Of a stretch of 64,000 nt of DNA, positions 48,520 to 61,105 are shown one piece after another. How positions within the stretch are numbered: position 1 is the stretch's first letter; the number at the start of each line of letters is the position of its first letter. The DNA is from Hepsetus odoe (Eukaryota > Chordata > Actinopteri > Characiformes > Hepsetidae). The notes beneath the pieces are model-generated. The model saw nothing but the letters and a program-made list of their open reading frames with translations. It was not told where the DNA came from and made no database searches. Location of the stretch: positions 5,152,265 through 5,216,264 of the forward strand of contig CM029386.1 in NCBI GenBank assembly GCA_017165825.1. Reading direction: 5' to 3'. A program made the translations under genes and the position numbers.

Positions 48520-48611
48520 GGAGCTGGCCATGCACTGTCCGTGAAGGGTGGGGCCATGGAAAGACCAAAGGACGACATCCCAGCATCCAGGGCAGGCCAG
48601 ATCTCCTCCAG
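48520..48611 (+). CDS. pard3b: pard3b internal exon 3 in window (linker before PDZ1)
   Basis: This 92-base exon encodes 30 residues plus two bases, reading GAGHALSVKGGAM and onward to AGQISS. The sequence is not conserved enough to recognise alone. It is accepted because it lies between two certain exons, has a good acceptor (TTTTGTCAG) and a near-consensus donor (AG|GTAAGT), and enters in phase 0 and leaves in phase 2, exactly as its neighbours require. With it, the linker between the LLVR block and PDZ1 is about 64 residues, similar to my recollection of the mammalian protein. It could be an alternatively spliced cassette. Skipping it would shift the frame (92 is not a multiple of 3), so it is likely constitutive. 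Confidence 0.7.
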
Positions 48612-50649
48612 GTAAGTTTCCCTCCTGGTGTTTGTGTTTTCTTAGTTGACAAAGTGAACTGTGGAAAATAGCCAACGTCATTGACTTAAAATAAGACCCA
48701 TTGGGTATCTTTGCTGTTGTGGGATATGTGATCTTTATTGATAGGATAGGAAATGTTAGTGATGGCACAGTAGTTGAATCATATAAATGTGAATATTTAT
48801 GCAATAAAAGCCAGAGGAAATATTTTATCATGAGATACTGGCACTTGGGTGGTTATTTTTAGACAGAGGTCTAGCAGATTCCTACCCATGTCCTTCAATC
48901 CTATCTATGACATAGCATGACCTTGAGTGCATTGCAATTATACCCAAGATTTTATCTTCGAAAACAAACTCAAGATAGATCAGCTAATAGCTCAAGGGAT
49001 CAGTACACATTTTAGATTAGTGACAAAAACGCAATGATTGTCACTGACACCAGATTAAAAACACCAATTGAAACTGGAACTCTACTAAAGCTTCCAGTGG
49101 TTAAGCAGTTTCCCTTTATATTGTTTCATTTTGAACAGTCATAAAATCACATTAAGCAAAAAACATCAATGGGTCATTATATAGTCGCGCTCTGTCCATT
49201 GGGAAGACACGTTTGCTGATTGCTGAAAGAGAGGAAACCCACGCCTTCTGGATCTTGTAGTTGAAATCATCATTAAATAACCACCACATTACTAATGTAA
49301 CCGACAGTCCCAGCCCTAGATGTTGCATGCATGTCGATGAAGCGTTAGGTGTCTTGCCCAAGGACTCTTATTGGTCTAGTATAATAAAGCCTCCATGTAG
49401 GGGATTGGACCCCAATCTCCTCTGCTCTGCATCCCTCAATTGTGGTGCTTGGTGCCGATCATGCACCAGATGGCCACATATGATGGAACTGAATCGGCAT
49501 CTTTGCGATGTATTGCCAAGCCAGACCAGTAGAAGTGCATCATCAGGGTTGGGGGTTGTACCGCAATACTTAACGGTGATGAAATACTTAAAGGTCACGG
49601 TACTGAGGGTGGCAGAGTGAAAGATTATCGATGGAAGTGACAATGATGGACAGGAGGAGTATGTATTAGGAGGACAGTTTAGGTTGAAAGAGAGGACATG
49701 CAGGTGAAAAAAAAATCCTCTGTGGCAACACGCAGATGAAGAAAAATTAAGAAAAGTCAAACATTTATGTCAAGTATCTCTTTCATTTTTGTATAGTAAA
49801 TAGCAATACACATTCTTCCTTTACGGTGTTTGATCATGGGCTCACCGATGGTTGAGAGCTCAGTAATTGGTGATGATTCTGGCTGAATATTAAAACACAG
49901 CTCCAAGTTTAATGTTTTCTTCAGTGAGATAATCTAAGCCAAGCACTGTTCATGATTGACCAGTGAATTTATTTTTTTTCCCCCAGACTTTCATTAGAAA
50001 CTGACCCCACCAATAAACATCAGTGAAGACTCTACCATGCTGTTACAGTTCAAACCCCATCTTGGTTCTCTCAGAACCAATGAAATGTATCAAGGATGTG
50101 GTGGGATGTGGCGTTTTTGAATTTTTTCAAACAGCTGCGTTATGTTTTAATGCTAGACTGATCACTGAAATGCATGTTGCTTTAGACACGTATGAAAACA
50201 TGACTCGAATTAACAGCACATCGGCCTTGAGGATCGACAGCTTCGAGAAGGCCGAGCTGTCAACTTCCTGACGGCTCGTCACATTCGCTATGACGGCTGA
50301 AATGACAGCGGCTGCATTCAAGAAACTCCTCTAATCTCCCCTTATCTATAATTCTGTCAGCTCTTCCCAATCAGGACTTGCTCCAGCTGGATGTTTTTTA
50401 GTGAGCTGCACTATTAAGAGAGCAGCAAGTCTTTCTGTAGCCTGCCTGTGGGTGACCGGTTCATTAGCTTTGCCGTCTTTCTGCAAGAAGACTCCCCACT
50501 CTCTGATTTCCTGTCAGACCATTTTTCCATGCATCTTTTTAGCAAACCAAGCTGAGTTAAAGAGAGTTGGTCATGTTTGGTGTTTCCTGCAGAATTATGT
50601 TCTGTCTGTGGCCATAGCTGACATGAGCAGGGGATTATCCTGGAGGACG

Positions 50650-51145
50650 AAATGTGCAGTACTGAAGCCCAGAAGTCTTGAGTCACCCTGTAGTTCTTCA
50701 TATTTTGCCACCATGGAGCTAGGCCTTCTTGTATTCATTTAATGTATAGTCGAGGAACCGTTCTTCAGACTTACCGGAGGTCACAGTTTTTGGCTCTCAC
50801 TTTCAGTGCAGTGCACCTTTGTTGGCTAGGCCACACAGTGGTCTACGTATGAATCCTTCAAGCAAAACAAAGTTGTCTAATCGAAGATAGAAGCAGTGAA
50901 GAAGCAGGTGCAGATGATACCAGATGATCAGGTGATTAATATACTGATGATGCTGAGTACTGAGTGGTTGGAACTCTGTTGCAGTAAAACATTTGTTCTG
51001 TGTTTTTTTTTTTTTTTTTTTTCCCCCCCATAAACCACTTAGTATGCCAAAGATAAGACACTAAGATAACAGTGTCTCATTTTCCTAGCAGAATATAAAG
51101 AAATGAAGGGTAGCTTGATACTTTTACACAGTTCTGTGCAATGAC
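50650..51145 (+). mobile_element. Tc1-like relic
   Basis: The left end GAAGTCTTGAGTCACCCTG and right end AAAGAAATGAAGGGTAGC to CACAGTTCTGTGC are the family termini. The body (ATGAATCCTTCAAGCA, GCAGGTGCAGATGATACC, ACTGAGTGGTTGGAAC) matches 15140-15265. It includes the T20-C7 tract at 51003-51029. Confidence 0.68.
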
Positions 51146-51207
51146 ATCCGTGGTCCTGCTCATGCTGAGCTTGAGAGAATGAATGAATGGATAATAGCAT
51201 GTTATTG

Positions 51208-51774
51208 TTACTGTGATAAATTATATTAGAAAGCCAATCGTCTAGAAAATACTGTCAAAAACTGGGAATTCTGGCCAGATCAATCCAGCCCCAGTAAGTT
51301 GCCCTGAGGAACCCTTGAGCAAGGTACTGGGGTTGGATTGATCTGGGCAGAATTCAATTCAATTCAATTCAATTTATTGTTATATAGCGCCTTTTACAAC
51401 ACAGTTGCCCCAAGGCACTTTACAATGGTGGTGGATGGTGGAACAGGTTACAGTAATAGATGTTAAAGCTGGACAACTACGAAGGAGAGGAACCAAAAAC
51501 TCCACTATGTGGAGAAAAAAAACTCTGAGGGTCCAAGGTCAACCGGCTACCCAACCCCCTTGGGTATACTAACAGTACAAAGTTAGTTTGGTTTTAAACT
51601 CCAGGATCAGTGAGGAGTCCCAAGTTGCTTCCAGGTACCGATGAGCTGCCAAGGTCCCTTGGCGCATCAGACGCATCACACTGACCAGATGGTAGCTCGC
51701 CATTGAACTAGAATTCCTAGTTTTTGACAGTAGTTTCTAGACGATTGGCTTTCTAATATAATTTATCACAGTAA
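51208..51774. repeat. long imperfect inverted repeat with a second one nested inside
   Basis: The outer arms 51208-51271 and 51711-51774 are 64 bases each with two mismatches. Inside the left half, 51266-51296 and 51324-51354 form another inverted repeat (about 29 of 31 pairs) around a SINE core fragment (AGCAAGGTACTG). The rest of the loop (51350-51600) starts with ATTCAATTCAATTCAATT and is a common fish repeat type (TATATAGCGCCTTTTACAAC). Confidence 0.88.
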
Positions 51775-51779
51775 ATTAT

Positions 51780-51909
51780 ATTAGAGCAAGGTACTGTCCA
51801 CATCACTGCTCCCTGGGTGCTGGATAAGGCTACTACTGCACATGTGTGTGGGTAAAAAGCAGAGGTTGCATGTTAAGACTGTGCCGTGCTTCACAATCCC
51901 TTTCACTCC
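51780..51909 (+). mobile_element. SINE fragment, family B (3' half)
   Basis: Begins at AGCAAGGTACTGTCC, continues through CACTGCTCCCTGGGTGCTGG and the GCAGAGGTTGCATG block and ends CAATCCCTTTCACTCC. The missing 5' core is found at 51290-51328 beyond the inverted repeat. Confidence 0.75.
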
Positions 51910-52926
51910 TGTATAAGAACCAGGCCTTGTATAATCTGAAACATTGGTGAAATTTTGCATGAACCACATGCCAAGCCTGCTCAGCTTTGATTAAAAGCTA
52001 TGTAAAGTTTAAGCCTGTTGAGACAGGGATGACCCAGAAATAATCCGTATGGTTTGGGCGAAGGGTGGCACCTGGGTAGATCATGCAAGAGGCAGGAGAT
52101 GGAGCAGCAGCTTTAGAATTAACAGCCAAATCTCTCGCCTTCTCTTGAATTTGTCTGACGATTTCAGTTCTTTAGATTTTCATAGATTTCTTAGTGTGAA
52201 GAACCACCTTTTTAACCTCAGATGGCTTTTTTCATTCAGTCCGACTCTGGAAAACCACCAGCTAGGTTCACACATGGACTAAGACACAGTTTATACCCAG
52301 GGTTTTGACAGGTAAAGGCAGTTCAACACCCAAGCCGACCGATTCTGACACGGGAAACATCTAGAACAGTTTAGGATTGCGGTGCATGTATGAGCGGGGT
52401 GACCGCTGATCAACCGCATGTGGGTTGTCTCAGTTTGATCACCAGTTTCTTCCTTCAAGCAGAGCCAGGTGGACATGCTCGTGTGGTTTTGAACATCCAT
52501 AAGCATGAACTGACAAGCAGTTCACTCCAGGGAACCAAGGAAGCAAGCTTACACTAAAACATCACTTTACTGGTCTGGGTGCAAGTTTGATTTTATTGGC
52601 CTTGAACTCTTAACAGTGGCCTGCCATTTTAGCATGGCTGAAGCGACGTTTCAGACGTCCAGACCCTGAATCAATAACTCTAACGCTGCTGTTGCTCATA
52701 TGCAAATACCACGTGTTACACACTTCATCATCCTGGCAGGTGTCATGAGATCTGCGGCTGTTGCCATGGCCACAGAATTTCGGCGCGCGTGTGTGTGGGT
52801 GCGCCACGATCCCTCCGGAGGCACTGTCGTTCTTATCGCGGGTCATATGACCTCCTCTTCTTCCTGAGAGATGGATGCAGTTATCTTTCTCTCCTCTCTT
52901 CACTGGCTCTGTCAATCAGCATTAGT

Positions 52927-52927
<1 letters not shown>

Positions 52928-52971
<44 letters not shown>
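52928..52971 (+). repeat. (CA)22 microsatellite
   Basis: Uninterrupted CA array. Confidence 0.95.
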
Positions 52972-53819
52972 GCATACCTACCTCATTTAACGGCTGAGCT
53001 GCCAGCACTTTGCTACAGCATTCTACATTACTTTATCTGAAGCCATTATAGAAGGTATTGCTCACTTATGTCACCTCAGTCGCGTCACAGCCCTGTTCAG
53101 GCTGTTTTCTCTCAAAGATCATAGAGGCCGCGTTAAGGCCAACCTTTAGCAGATAATATTGGCTGATGTTGATATGTTCAGAAACGAGTCTTCTAGCAAT
53201 GGTTTGCGCAGTTGACACTTTTTTCCATCGAGCCTGGATGTTTCCTAACACCCGAGACCTGCTTGGATCCTGTATCTCTGACAATAGCCATAACTTTCAC
53301 TTTCACTTTCAAACTGAACGTTCAAACTGTTTCTGTAAACACATCCCCTTAACTTTTTTTTTTTTTTGACCTGATCAAGCCACATCAGCTCTTCGTTAAG
53401 GTGGATCAGACTTTGGTCTGAGTGGGTGTGGTGAAGGACTCCGTATGACTTGCTCTCAGCTATGTAACCGTGCTACAGGATGGCATTGTTTCATGTTGTG
53501 ACCTTAACCTGTTCATCAACAAAACAAGACCCACAGCTTTTTAGCAGTTCTGCCTGATTTTCCAACTATTAATTGGTCAGTGGAGTCTTAATTACCTGCT
53601 GTGATTGTCCACGGATTAGATCTGCTATGGGAACGAAATTTATTACAGATATTTGTGAGGCAGAGGCATAAACAAACATCAGGAACGTTGTGATCTTGTT
53701 GCGTTTGGTTGAAAGCCAGTACAGATCGTGCAGAAGCAGCAGGAAGCGTTCGAGCCCTCTTTCCATCGTCTCATTTCAGCCCCTGTTGGACTGCAGTCGA
53801 GCCTGCTTTGGTGTTTGTG

Positions 53820-53823
<4 letters not shown>

Positions 53824-53886
<63 letters not shown>
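53824..53886 (+). repeat. (GT)31 microsatellite
   Basis: Uninterrupted array. A CT array follows 70 bases later. Confidence 0.95.
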
Positions 53887-53887
<1 letters not shown>

Positions 53888-53952
53888 GGGGATGCTATTA
53901 TAAGAAGCATAAGAAGTGCAGCGGCAGAACAGTAACAAGCCCTCACACTCTC

Positions 53953-53955
<3 letters not shown>

Positions 53956-54005
<50 letters not shown>
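53956..54005 (+). repeat. (CT)25 microsatellite
   Basis: Uninterrupted CT array. Confidence 0.95.
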
Positions 54006-54008
<3 letters not shown>

Positions 54009-55628
54009 GTGCGATGAGCCGGTTTGTGGCTTTGTTTGTGTTCGTCAGTATGAATCCACTGACGCTGTGCTGGGGAGGATGATATTTTGGTACAAATGGA
54101 AATTGGAAGGAGGAAAACGCGACTGTGTGCTTAGCATGCTCATGTATGAGGGTCTATCTAAACCCAAACGTGTCGCTGGCAGGCCTCTCGTCCACATTCT
54201 CTACATAACGGTCATTTGACCAAGGCCAGCGGTCTCCAAGACGAGCCACATCTCTCTAACGAAGCAGGGAAGGTCACCGCAAATGAGTCTCTCCAGCCAA
54301 AACCCACCAGAACACCCCACATCCTTCACTCGGACCAGTGGTCCTCAGGACTGTTTACAGACAATATGAGGAACGTCATCGTTTCAGTAACGGAGTGATC
54401 AAACCGTTATCTTGTTAATCGATGATTTTCTGAATCAATGTCAATGATGCAAAGCACCACTTTTATTAAAAACTAAAAGCGGTTTGTATCACAAGATGCC
54501 TTGTGGAGAATCGCCAGCCTGCTAAATGTGAGCGAATGGCTTTTAGTTGCCTGCATTAACCAAGACCTTTTACAGATTAATTTTATCATGTTTTTTTTTC
54601 TTTTCCTCTTAATCATGTCCTTAACAAAGCATCCTCTTCACTGCAATATAATGAACATTTATCAAAATCTATTCCAGCAAGTTTAAGTTTGTTGCGATTT
54701 CTAGGGATGCACAATGAAGTCCAGCATGTTGCTCCTTAAAAAAAAATTGATTTTGAAAAAACGATGCATAAATGCATAGCTTAATTACAATAAAATGTTT
54801 CTTTATCCATTCCGAATTTCTTTTTTGGTTTTCTTTAATTATTTACTTTTGTATGGGCAAATATGTCCATGTAAAAAAAAAAAATAAATAAAAAAAAATA
54901 AAAAATAATTCAGCATCAGCTTGATTTAACAAATCCCAAATCGTCTTTTGTCATTAAATCTCTGAAACGGTTTGGCAACTGTTGGAATAAACACTACTAA
55001 ATGCTTTTGGAGGCTTATTTCAGTGGATATAAAGGGTGTATGCAGACTTACAAACACTGGCCAAAAGTGGATTAAATTTTATTTATTTTATTCCTATTGT
55101 ACTTCCATATTTGTTCCTAAATTTGCCTGCTTGGCTGTTCGTGCAGAATAACTTGTGGTTATTCTCAAATTGCTTTGTAAATTAGCAGCCTAATGAGGAT
55201 GAATTGATGTCTTAGATTTAAGAGGAATTTAGTACAAGTGGCGGGCCATCACGGAATTAACCGCTTTTCCAGCGTTGAATGGGATTGGATGCAATGCGTC
55301 TGAATAAGCCTCAGTGTTGATGATCATCAGACATGTCCTCATTAGCATTCCTAGCCTCAGAATTCATTTTTACAGCAACCTCTTTGTTCTTGCTGGAAAA
55401 CCGGTGGCCAAAGCCCATGGCTGGCGTTGAGGGACTTTGTAATCGTGTTGCTTGCTTGAAAACTCCTCAAAGGCTTTCTTTGACAGAGACAGAAGATTTT
55501 CAAGTGAAGTCCCCCTCTTCTCCACATATCACCGACCCTGTTTTCCCTCTTCTTTTTTTTTTTGTCTCTTCCCGTCTCTATTGAACTAAGAGATGCAGGT
55601 AGGCACCTGTGCCTCCGGCGCTCTGTGT

Positions 55629-55630
<2 letters not shown>

Positions 55631-55666
<36 letters not shown>
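55631..55666 (+). repeat. (CA)18 microsatellite
   Basis: Uninterrupted CA array. Confidence 0.93.
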
Positions 55667-55671
<5 letters not shown>

Positions 55672-57984
55672 TGAGAGTGGTTGCAGTACCGCTCAGCTTA
55701 TTTGTTTGGCCATTAATGCTGCCCCTCAGGACACAAAGCAACTGAATGGATTTGAAGTGTGTGTGGAAAAGAGTACAAAATAGAGGACTGTGCTCTATTT
55801 TCTCCGTCTATGAACCGAAGCATTATGTCCTCCTGTCTGAAGTGAAGTTAGTTCTCTGCCTGGCCCCAAAATGGACCCAGCATGGTCTTATAGGTTTCCA
55901 GTAGAACAGTCATTGTTGGAGTTCCAGCACTTCCCACGGATGGCCAGTCAGATCGGGAGCGGGGAAATTGTGAGGCCAAGACACCACCGAGCGCTGTTCC
56001 TCAAAAAACTCCAGACAGTGTTTTCAACTTCACAAGTTTATTCTACCCAAAGATCCTATTCCTTACGGGTATTCCATCGCTGCTTAAGGGTGTACCTGGT
56101 CCCCTGTCTCACTTGCTGAACTGTCTGCCCAAAACTAGAATTTCCCAGCAGAACATTGCCTAGAGCATCGCACTCCTTCCACCAACTCTTCCCACAGATT
56201 CAGCTCTTTCCAAGGTAAATGGCACCTCACTGGACCAGACGATTTTCTTCCACTCTTTCCACAAGGCCCAGTTTTGAAACTCCGTTCAGTAGAGCTATTT
56301 CTGTGATTTTTGCCTCAGCAGCCCTTCTGTCAGTTCAGTCTGGACAGGAAAGCCTTCCTTGAATATTGATGAGCCTTGGGTGCCCAACACCATTTTTCTG
56401 GATCACTATAGATGGATACTCACCATTGCTGACTGGGAGAACCCTTTCTGTTTCAGTCTGTGCCTGAAGTCTTTCTGCTTGCCCATTTTTCTTGCATCCA
56501 ACAAATCTCCTTCATTGACCATCTTTAATATTGCCCACCTTGACATATGCCTTTGTGTTGTTATTTTATACATCATATAAATTTTTTTTATATGAATGCA
56601 TGTGTTTGTGTAACTGGCATTGTAGGCATAAGCAAAAAGCACCATAGTAACCCATTTCTCCAATGTCATGCAGTTGCCTTATTGAGCCTTTCTTTGCTGG
56701 AGGAGTGGGACCTCCGAAAGCAGGTCTAGTGCTATACTTTCTTTTATCTTCATTCTCACTCCTTTGTACACTGTTCCTCCATCATTCCATTATCAGCAAT
56801 GTTCTTATCTCCTGATCCTATTCATCTATTCTTCTCTCTCGCTCTCCAAGTGTGTGGTGTTGTTTATAGTAAGTTGATGAGGGCCTCCAGCCAGGAGGAT
56901 CAACTCATTAACTCTCTAAGCTCCACACTAATACCTCAATCTCCAACCACAGCGCCTGTGTGGGTCATGAGTGTGTGTATTTATAAGGCCTGGAGATGGT
57001 GTGTTGGTGAGAATTGTTGTGTAACATTCTTAAGCTGCACAAATTCCTCTACAATGTATGGGTTCTTTCTTGAAATGTTCCGTTGTGTGGAAGTTCTTCA
57101 CTGTAGAAAAGTAAAAAGGTTTTTCACATTCACTCATCTGATTTGCCAAAAGGTTCTCCAAAAAACATTCTTTTGATTATTGTTTATGGAACCAAGAAAG
57201 TGTACTTCTGTGAAAAGAAGCCTTTTTGCCTTTTAGCATAATGTCTAACAGGGTTTGATCCCCATTCAGGAATCAGAAACAGAAATCATAGTGGTGTTTC
57301 CATGATTTCACTGGGCTAGACTCCTTTTAATTATCTCAGAAAATATATATCACTTTTTTCAGATCACTCCAGAATAAATCTTTTTCCAAGCTTGCAAGTA
57401 ATGCATTTGATAATTCCCACTAAACATTGTTTCAATGATGTGCGTAAACAGCTTGCGATAAGATTCATGATGAGACAGCCTAGGCCTAGATTACGTGCAG
57501 TGTTGAGATGAAGGTGTACGAGAGCAGCATGGAAGCAGCTGCAGCGTTTGGTCAGCGAGGCTGATCAGGCACATTAAATGATCCTAGAGTGAGCCCAGGA
57601 GGGAGCTAACGGAGTGCAACAGCCACTACTTGCCCTCTGTGCTCCATTCTCTTTCACTTGAGTGCTGCTGCTGCACCCCTGACCCATGGCAAATCGGGGG
57701 TAGAAGTGAGCAATTGATACTGATTCTGAACCCAAGAGGATGTAATCGCTTTCTTCTTTATTGTCAGGCGCCTGATTTATGTCTTTGATTAATAGAGCAG
57801 AATTCTGTGGTTCCTTCCTTCGCATTTTATATCGCTGAACACCTACAGAAATGCTGTCCTAGCCCTGAGAGGCTGTCCCAGAGTGCAGCCCAACAAAATT
57901 CTACTTGAAGTTAACTATGACCAAGACATGTCTAGACTGACAACAAACCCAACAGTAGCCCAATGAAATTCACAGAAGCCCGAC

Positions 57985-58160
57985 CAAATTTTGTCTGAAC
58001 CCGCAAATATACCCCGTCAATATTCTCTCCAGTCCCGACAGTATACCCTGAATAAATTCTGCTTAGACCCACCAATATTACTTGACCAAATTCTCCTTGA
58101 AGACAAGAATGTACCCTGACTAAAATTTGTCCAAACCCAATGATGAAACCTTGAGAAAAT
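57985..58160 (+). repeat. degenerate 34-bp minisatellite
   Basis: The AAATT or TATT element ends at 57990, 58024, 58059, 58092, 58127 and a degraded AAAAT at 58160, spacings of 33-35 bases. Each unit reads roughly CAAATTCTGTCTGAACCCxC and then AATATACCCTGA. About five copies are clear. Looser similarity reaches back to about 57890. Confidence 0.7.
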
Positions 58161-58486
58161 AATGTGGATAAGCTGGCTTTGATGTCATGGTGGCCTCTTG
58201 AACCTTGGTATACATCACTTTTAAGAACACAAGTACTTTCAACATGCCAGATTAACAACAGGTAAAGATCTTGAAAGTGGAAAAGATGAAAGCCGAGAAA
58301 AGAGCATAAACAGGGGGTAAATATAGATCTAACTTCTAAAATCAGAAAGTAAACCTTAAACTGAAAATGTTTACCTAGTACAAGCCTGAAAACACTAACC
58401 GGTAAATTAAATGTTTTACTTTTTTGGAAATATCACTGTACTAAAAGAAAACCGACATCTTGCTGTGTGTTTCTGTGTTTATCTAG

Positions 58487-58573
58487 CTCCCTCACCAGGA
58501 CGGTGGATATCTCAGGAGAACTGGGGCCTTTGGGAATTAAAGTCATACCCTATTGTTCTTCACTGAGTGGACG
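58487..58573 (+). CDS. pard3b: pard3b internal exon 4 in window (PDZ1, N-terminal part)
   Basis: This 87-base exon encodes LTRTVDISGELGPLGIKV and then IPYCSSLSGR, the first beta strands and the carboxylate-binding loop of PDZ1. GPLGI occupies the GLGF-loop position typical of PAR-3 PDZ1. The SSLSG stretch before the next strand is the PARD3B form (PARD3 has SARGG there, as I recall). The acceptor is TTATCTAG and the donor is ACG|GTAAGA. The exon enters needing one base and leaves in phase 2. It joins in frame to the exon at 62075, which continues the same domain. PDZ1 of PAR-3 proteins binds PAR-6 and junction receptor tails such as JAM. Partner choice of this fish copy is not shown by the sequence. 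Confidence 0.93.
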
Positions 58574-59355
58574 GTAAGAAAACAGATCTTTGTGGAGCAT
58601 TTCCGTTTCACTTTGACTCAATTCTGCTGAGCTAAACCTCATTTCTGTAATTTTTGTGCAAAAATTGTGCTTTTTGTCAGATGGAAGATGTAAATTACAC
58701 TAAATGCAAAAGTTTTTTAAAAAGCCTGGCTTACAACCTCCATTCGAGTTCATCTCAAAGGTGTTAGATGGGGTTGAGATGCAGTATTAACTTTTCTGCA
58801 TTAATAAAAGTGTTTATTCCAAAAAAGGAACATTTAGATTTTCTTTGATCTGCATTGGTCATTCATTTTTTGGAGGTTTCGATCCCACAGCAGTGTTATT
58901 CAAGGTGGTTTTGCGCCTGAAGAAAAAAAAAAGAAGAAAAAATTGTAATAAATAATAGCAGTAAATGTTATAGTGCTGTCCAGGTGTAACTGGGACACAC
59001 TGATGGATTCTCTGAATACGTCACTTCATCATAACAGTCTGATTGGTACATTTTTGTAAACAAATGCTGTGACTGGTTAAAGGATTCGCATTTACAGCCT
59101 TCTGTAGTCAGTATACAAGCATCGATATCACAGTATTGATTATCACACTCGCACTATGGAAGGAAACGTAGAAAGGTGAACAGGGCATGACTCCCATGCT
59201 GAAAAGGACAAGGGTCAGACTACGGTGGACGGGACAACAGGACGCATGTCAACACTGTGTGGGACAATAAAAATGACCTCACAGAGTCAAGTTTCCTGCT
59301 TTGAGTGTGGCAGGTAGGCTTATGAAGGATTTCTCCTTGCCAAAACACTTACACA

Positions 59356-59358
<3 letters not shown>

Positions 59359-59411
<53 letters not shown>
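59359..59411 (+). repeat. (CT)26 microsatellite
   Basis: Uninterrupted CT array. Confidence 0.95.
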
Positions 59412-59416
<5 letters not shown>

Positions 59417-59784
59417 TGTGGGAGTGCAAATGTGCTCAGCGACCTACTGAACCCTGAAGAGCTGCTAGTTGCCTTAAAACGCACAGAAACACACACACAT
59501 GCACGCACACACACCGCTCGTAATTCCCCACACAGTCAACATGCTGCAGCCACACCTTTCATCCTATTAGAATGACTAATTAATATCTTCATTAATCTAT
59601 CAGCACACATGGTTTTGCCTTTACTTGATTAAACCTTGCATTAATTATAAAATTGTAATTAATACAAATCTGTTTACAACATCAGCAGGTTGTTCATCTC
59701 TTCCGCCATTAAACCATCTTCCAGCTGCTCTTATATACATTACTGGGAATGTATATACCTATTTGAGCCCGTTTTGGAACGAAA

Positions 59785-60150
59785 GGCACTGAGGAAAATG
59801 CAGCAGAACTGGAGGTGTCCAATTTAAAGATGCTGAGATTTGTGTTGGGAGTGACCGGGATGGACAGGATTAGAAATGAGTATATTAGAGGGACAGCTCA
59901 GGCTGGAAGATATGGAGACAAAGTCAGAGATGCGAGATTGTGTTGGTTTGGACAACGTCCAGAAGAGAGACGAGGATTATGTTGGGAGAAGGATGTTAAT
60001 GATGGAGCTGCCAGGCGAGGTCAAAGAGGAGGTTTATGGATGTGGTGAGAGGGGACATGCAGGTCGGTGGGAAAGATGCAGAGGACAGGAAGACCTGGAG
60101 ACAGATGATCCCCTAATGGAAGCAGCGGAAAGAAGAAACAGAAGAAGGAT
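59785..60150 (+). mobile_element. 5'-truncated RTE-like LINE, 3' end only
   Basis: Plus strand: LKMLRFVLGVTGMDRIRNEY and IRGTAQAGRYGDKVRDARLC, then a frameshift into VQKRDEDYVGRRMLMMELPG. It ends AAGAAACAGAAGAAGGATAA. It aligns with the C-terminal part of the copy at 44406-45682. Confidence 0.8.
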
Positions 60151-60689
60151 AACAACAACTGATGGACCCTCAGCTTATTCATTAAAAGCAGGGCTGCAGC
60201 AATAACTGCATCGCCACCATAACTGCACTGGAACTGACCAGCCAAATCAATCGTGAGGACTGATTAGGAGAAGCTAGTCTGGAGGTTTTGAAAGCTAGGG
60301 AGTGACCGCAGCTGTCAACAGAAGTGTAATAGAGGATGCTGTCCATCACAGTAAAGGCGTCGGTCAAAGATAATGGTTGACTATCTCTCTGCCCCAGCTG
60401 ATATGTGGTCAGTATGACTCCTCATATGAGTGTAACGGTGCGATACCTGACCTCAGACCGGCCTCTTAAATTGCATAATTACTCAATGCCACACGTCCGA
60501 GCGCTCTCGGGATGAAAAGTTGCGGGCCTTTATCGCTACGGCTTTTGCGACACGATTTACCTTTTGCAGTGAGAAACATGGGGACAAGCATATGTTTTCA
60601 TGTGATATGTTGAATGACATCAAAATATCACTCTGTATAACATGGAAAGTGTGCAAAAATACTGTCAAAGTGTCTTATATTTGGCATAT

Positions 60690-61105
60690 CTAGAAGATCA
60701 ATTAAAAGAAATGGAAATTTTGTATGTCTTTAAAGCTACATGGTTCTAGATGAAGGGGTTCCAGCCTTTCAAGATTCAGCATCTCCAGCATCTAGGGGCA
60801 GCGGTGGCCTAGTGGTTCTCCCTCACAAGTAGGTTGCCCTGAGGTACCCTTGAGCAAGGTACCGTCCCCATCACTGCTCCCCGGGCGCTTTCAATAGCTG
60901 CCCCCTGCAGCACGGGGATTGTGTGCATGGGTTAAATGCAGAGGTCCAATTTTGTTGTGGTTCATGTGTGCTGTGCTGTGCTGTGCTGTGCTGTGACCTC
61001 GCAATGACGAGGGTTGTCACTTTCACTTTCAGTTAACCCAAACTGAATCATCTGCACCAGTTTCTTCACTGCCTCATGTCTTAGCGCATTGATGTAGGGA
61101 TTGCA
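60690..61105 (-). mobile_element. Tc1-like relic split by a SINE
   Basis: In minus orientation TTCTAGATGAAGGGGTTCCA (60748-60767) and CTTCACTGCCTCATGTCTTA (61062-61081) match the body of the relics at 15140-15280 and 40980-41275. The SINE at 60794-61032 sits between them. Confidence 0.6.
60794..61032 (+). mobile_element. SINE, family B
   Basis: GGGGCAGCGGTGGCCTAGTGG head with the B box deleted, AGCAAGGTACCGTCCCC core, CTCCCCGGGCGCTTTCAATA middle, a local (CTGTG)n expansion (60970-60998) and TCACTTTCACTTTCAG end. Confidence 0.88.

Larger units (their letters stand above)
48612..58486 (+). other. pard3b intron (9.9 kb)
   Basis: A GT-AG intron, phase 2, with donor GTAAGT and acceptor GTTTATCTAG. 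It contains a Tc1-like relic (50650-51145), the nested inverted-repeat region (51208-51774), (CA)n, (GT)n and (CT)n arrays at 52928, 53824, 53956 and 55631, and a 34-bp minisatellite near 58000. The stretches 48700-50600, 54200-55600 and 55700-57850 look like ordinary unique DNA. A possible repeat that I cannot name lies near 49300-49640. Confidence 0.8.

Noticed and set aside
53728..54219. Open frames with long Cys-Val and Leu-Ser runs
   Set aside because: These are translations of the GT and CT microsatellites. The same applies to the frames at 61304-61687 and 26556-26873.
57932..58258. Open frame of 108 residues on minus with about 11-residue periodicity
   Set aside because: It is the translation of the 34-bp minisatellite. 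No start context or neighbouring exon supports a gene.
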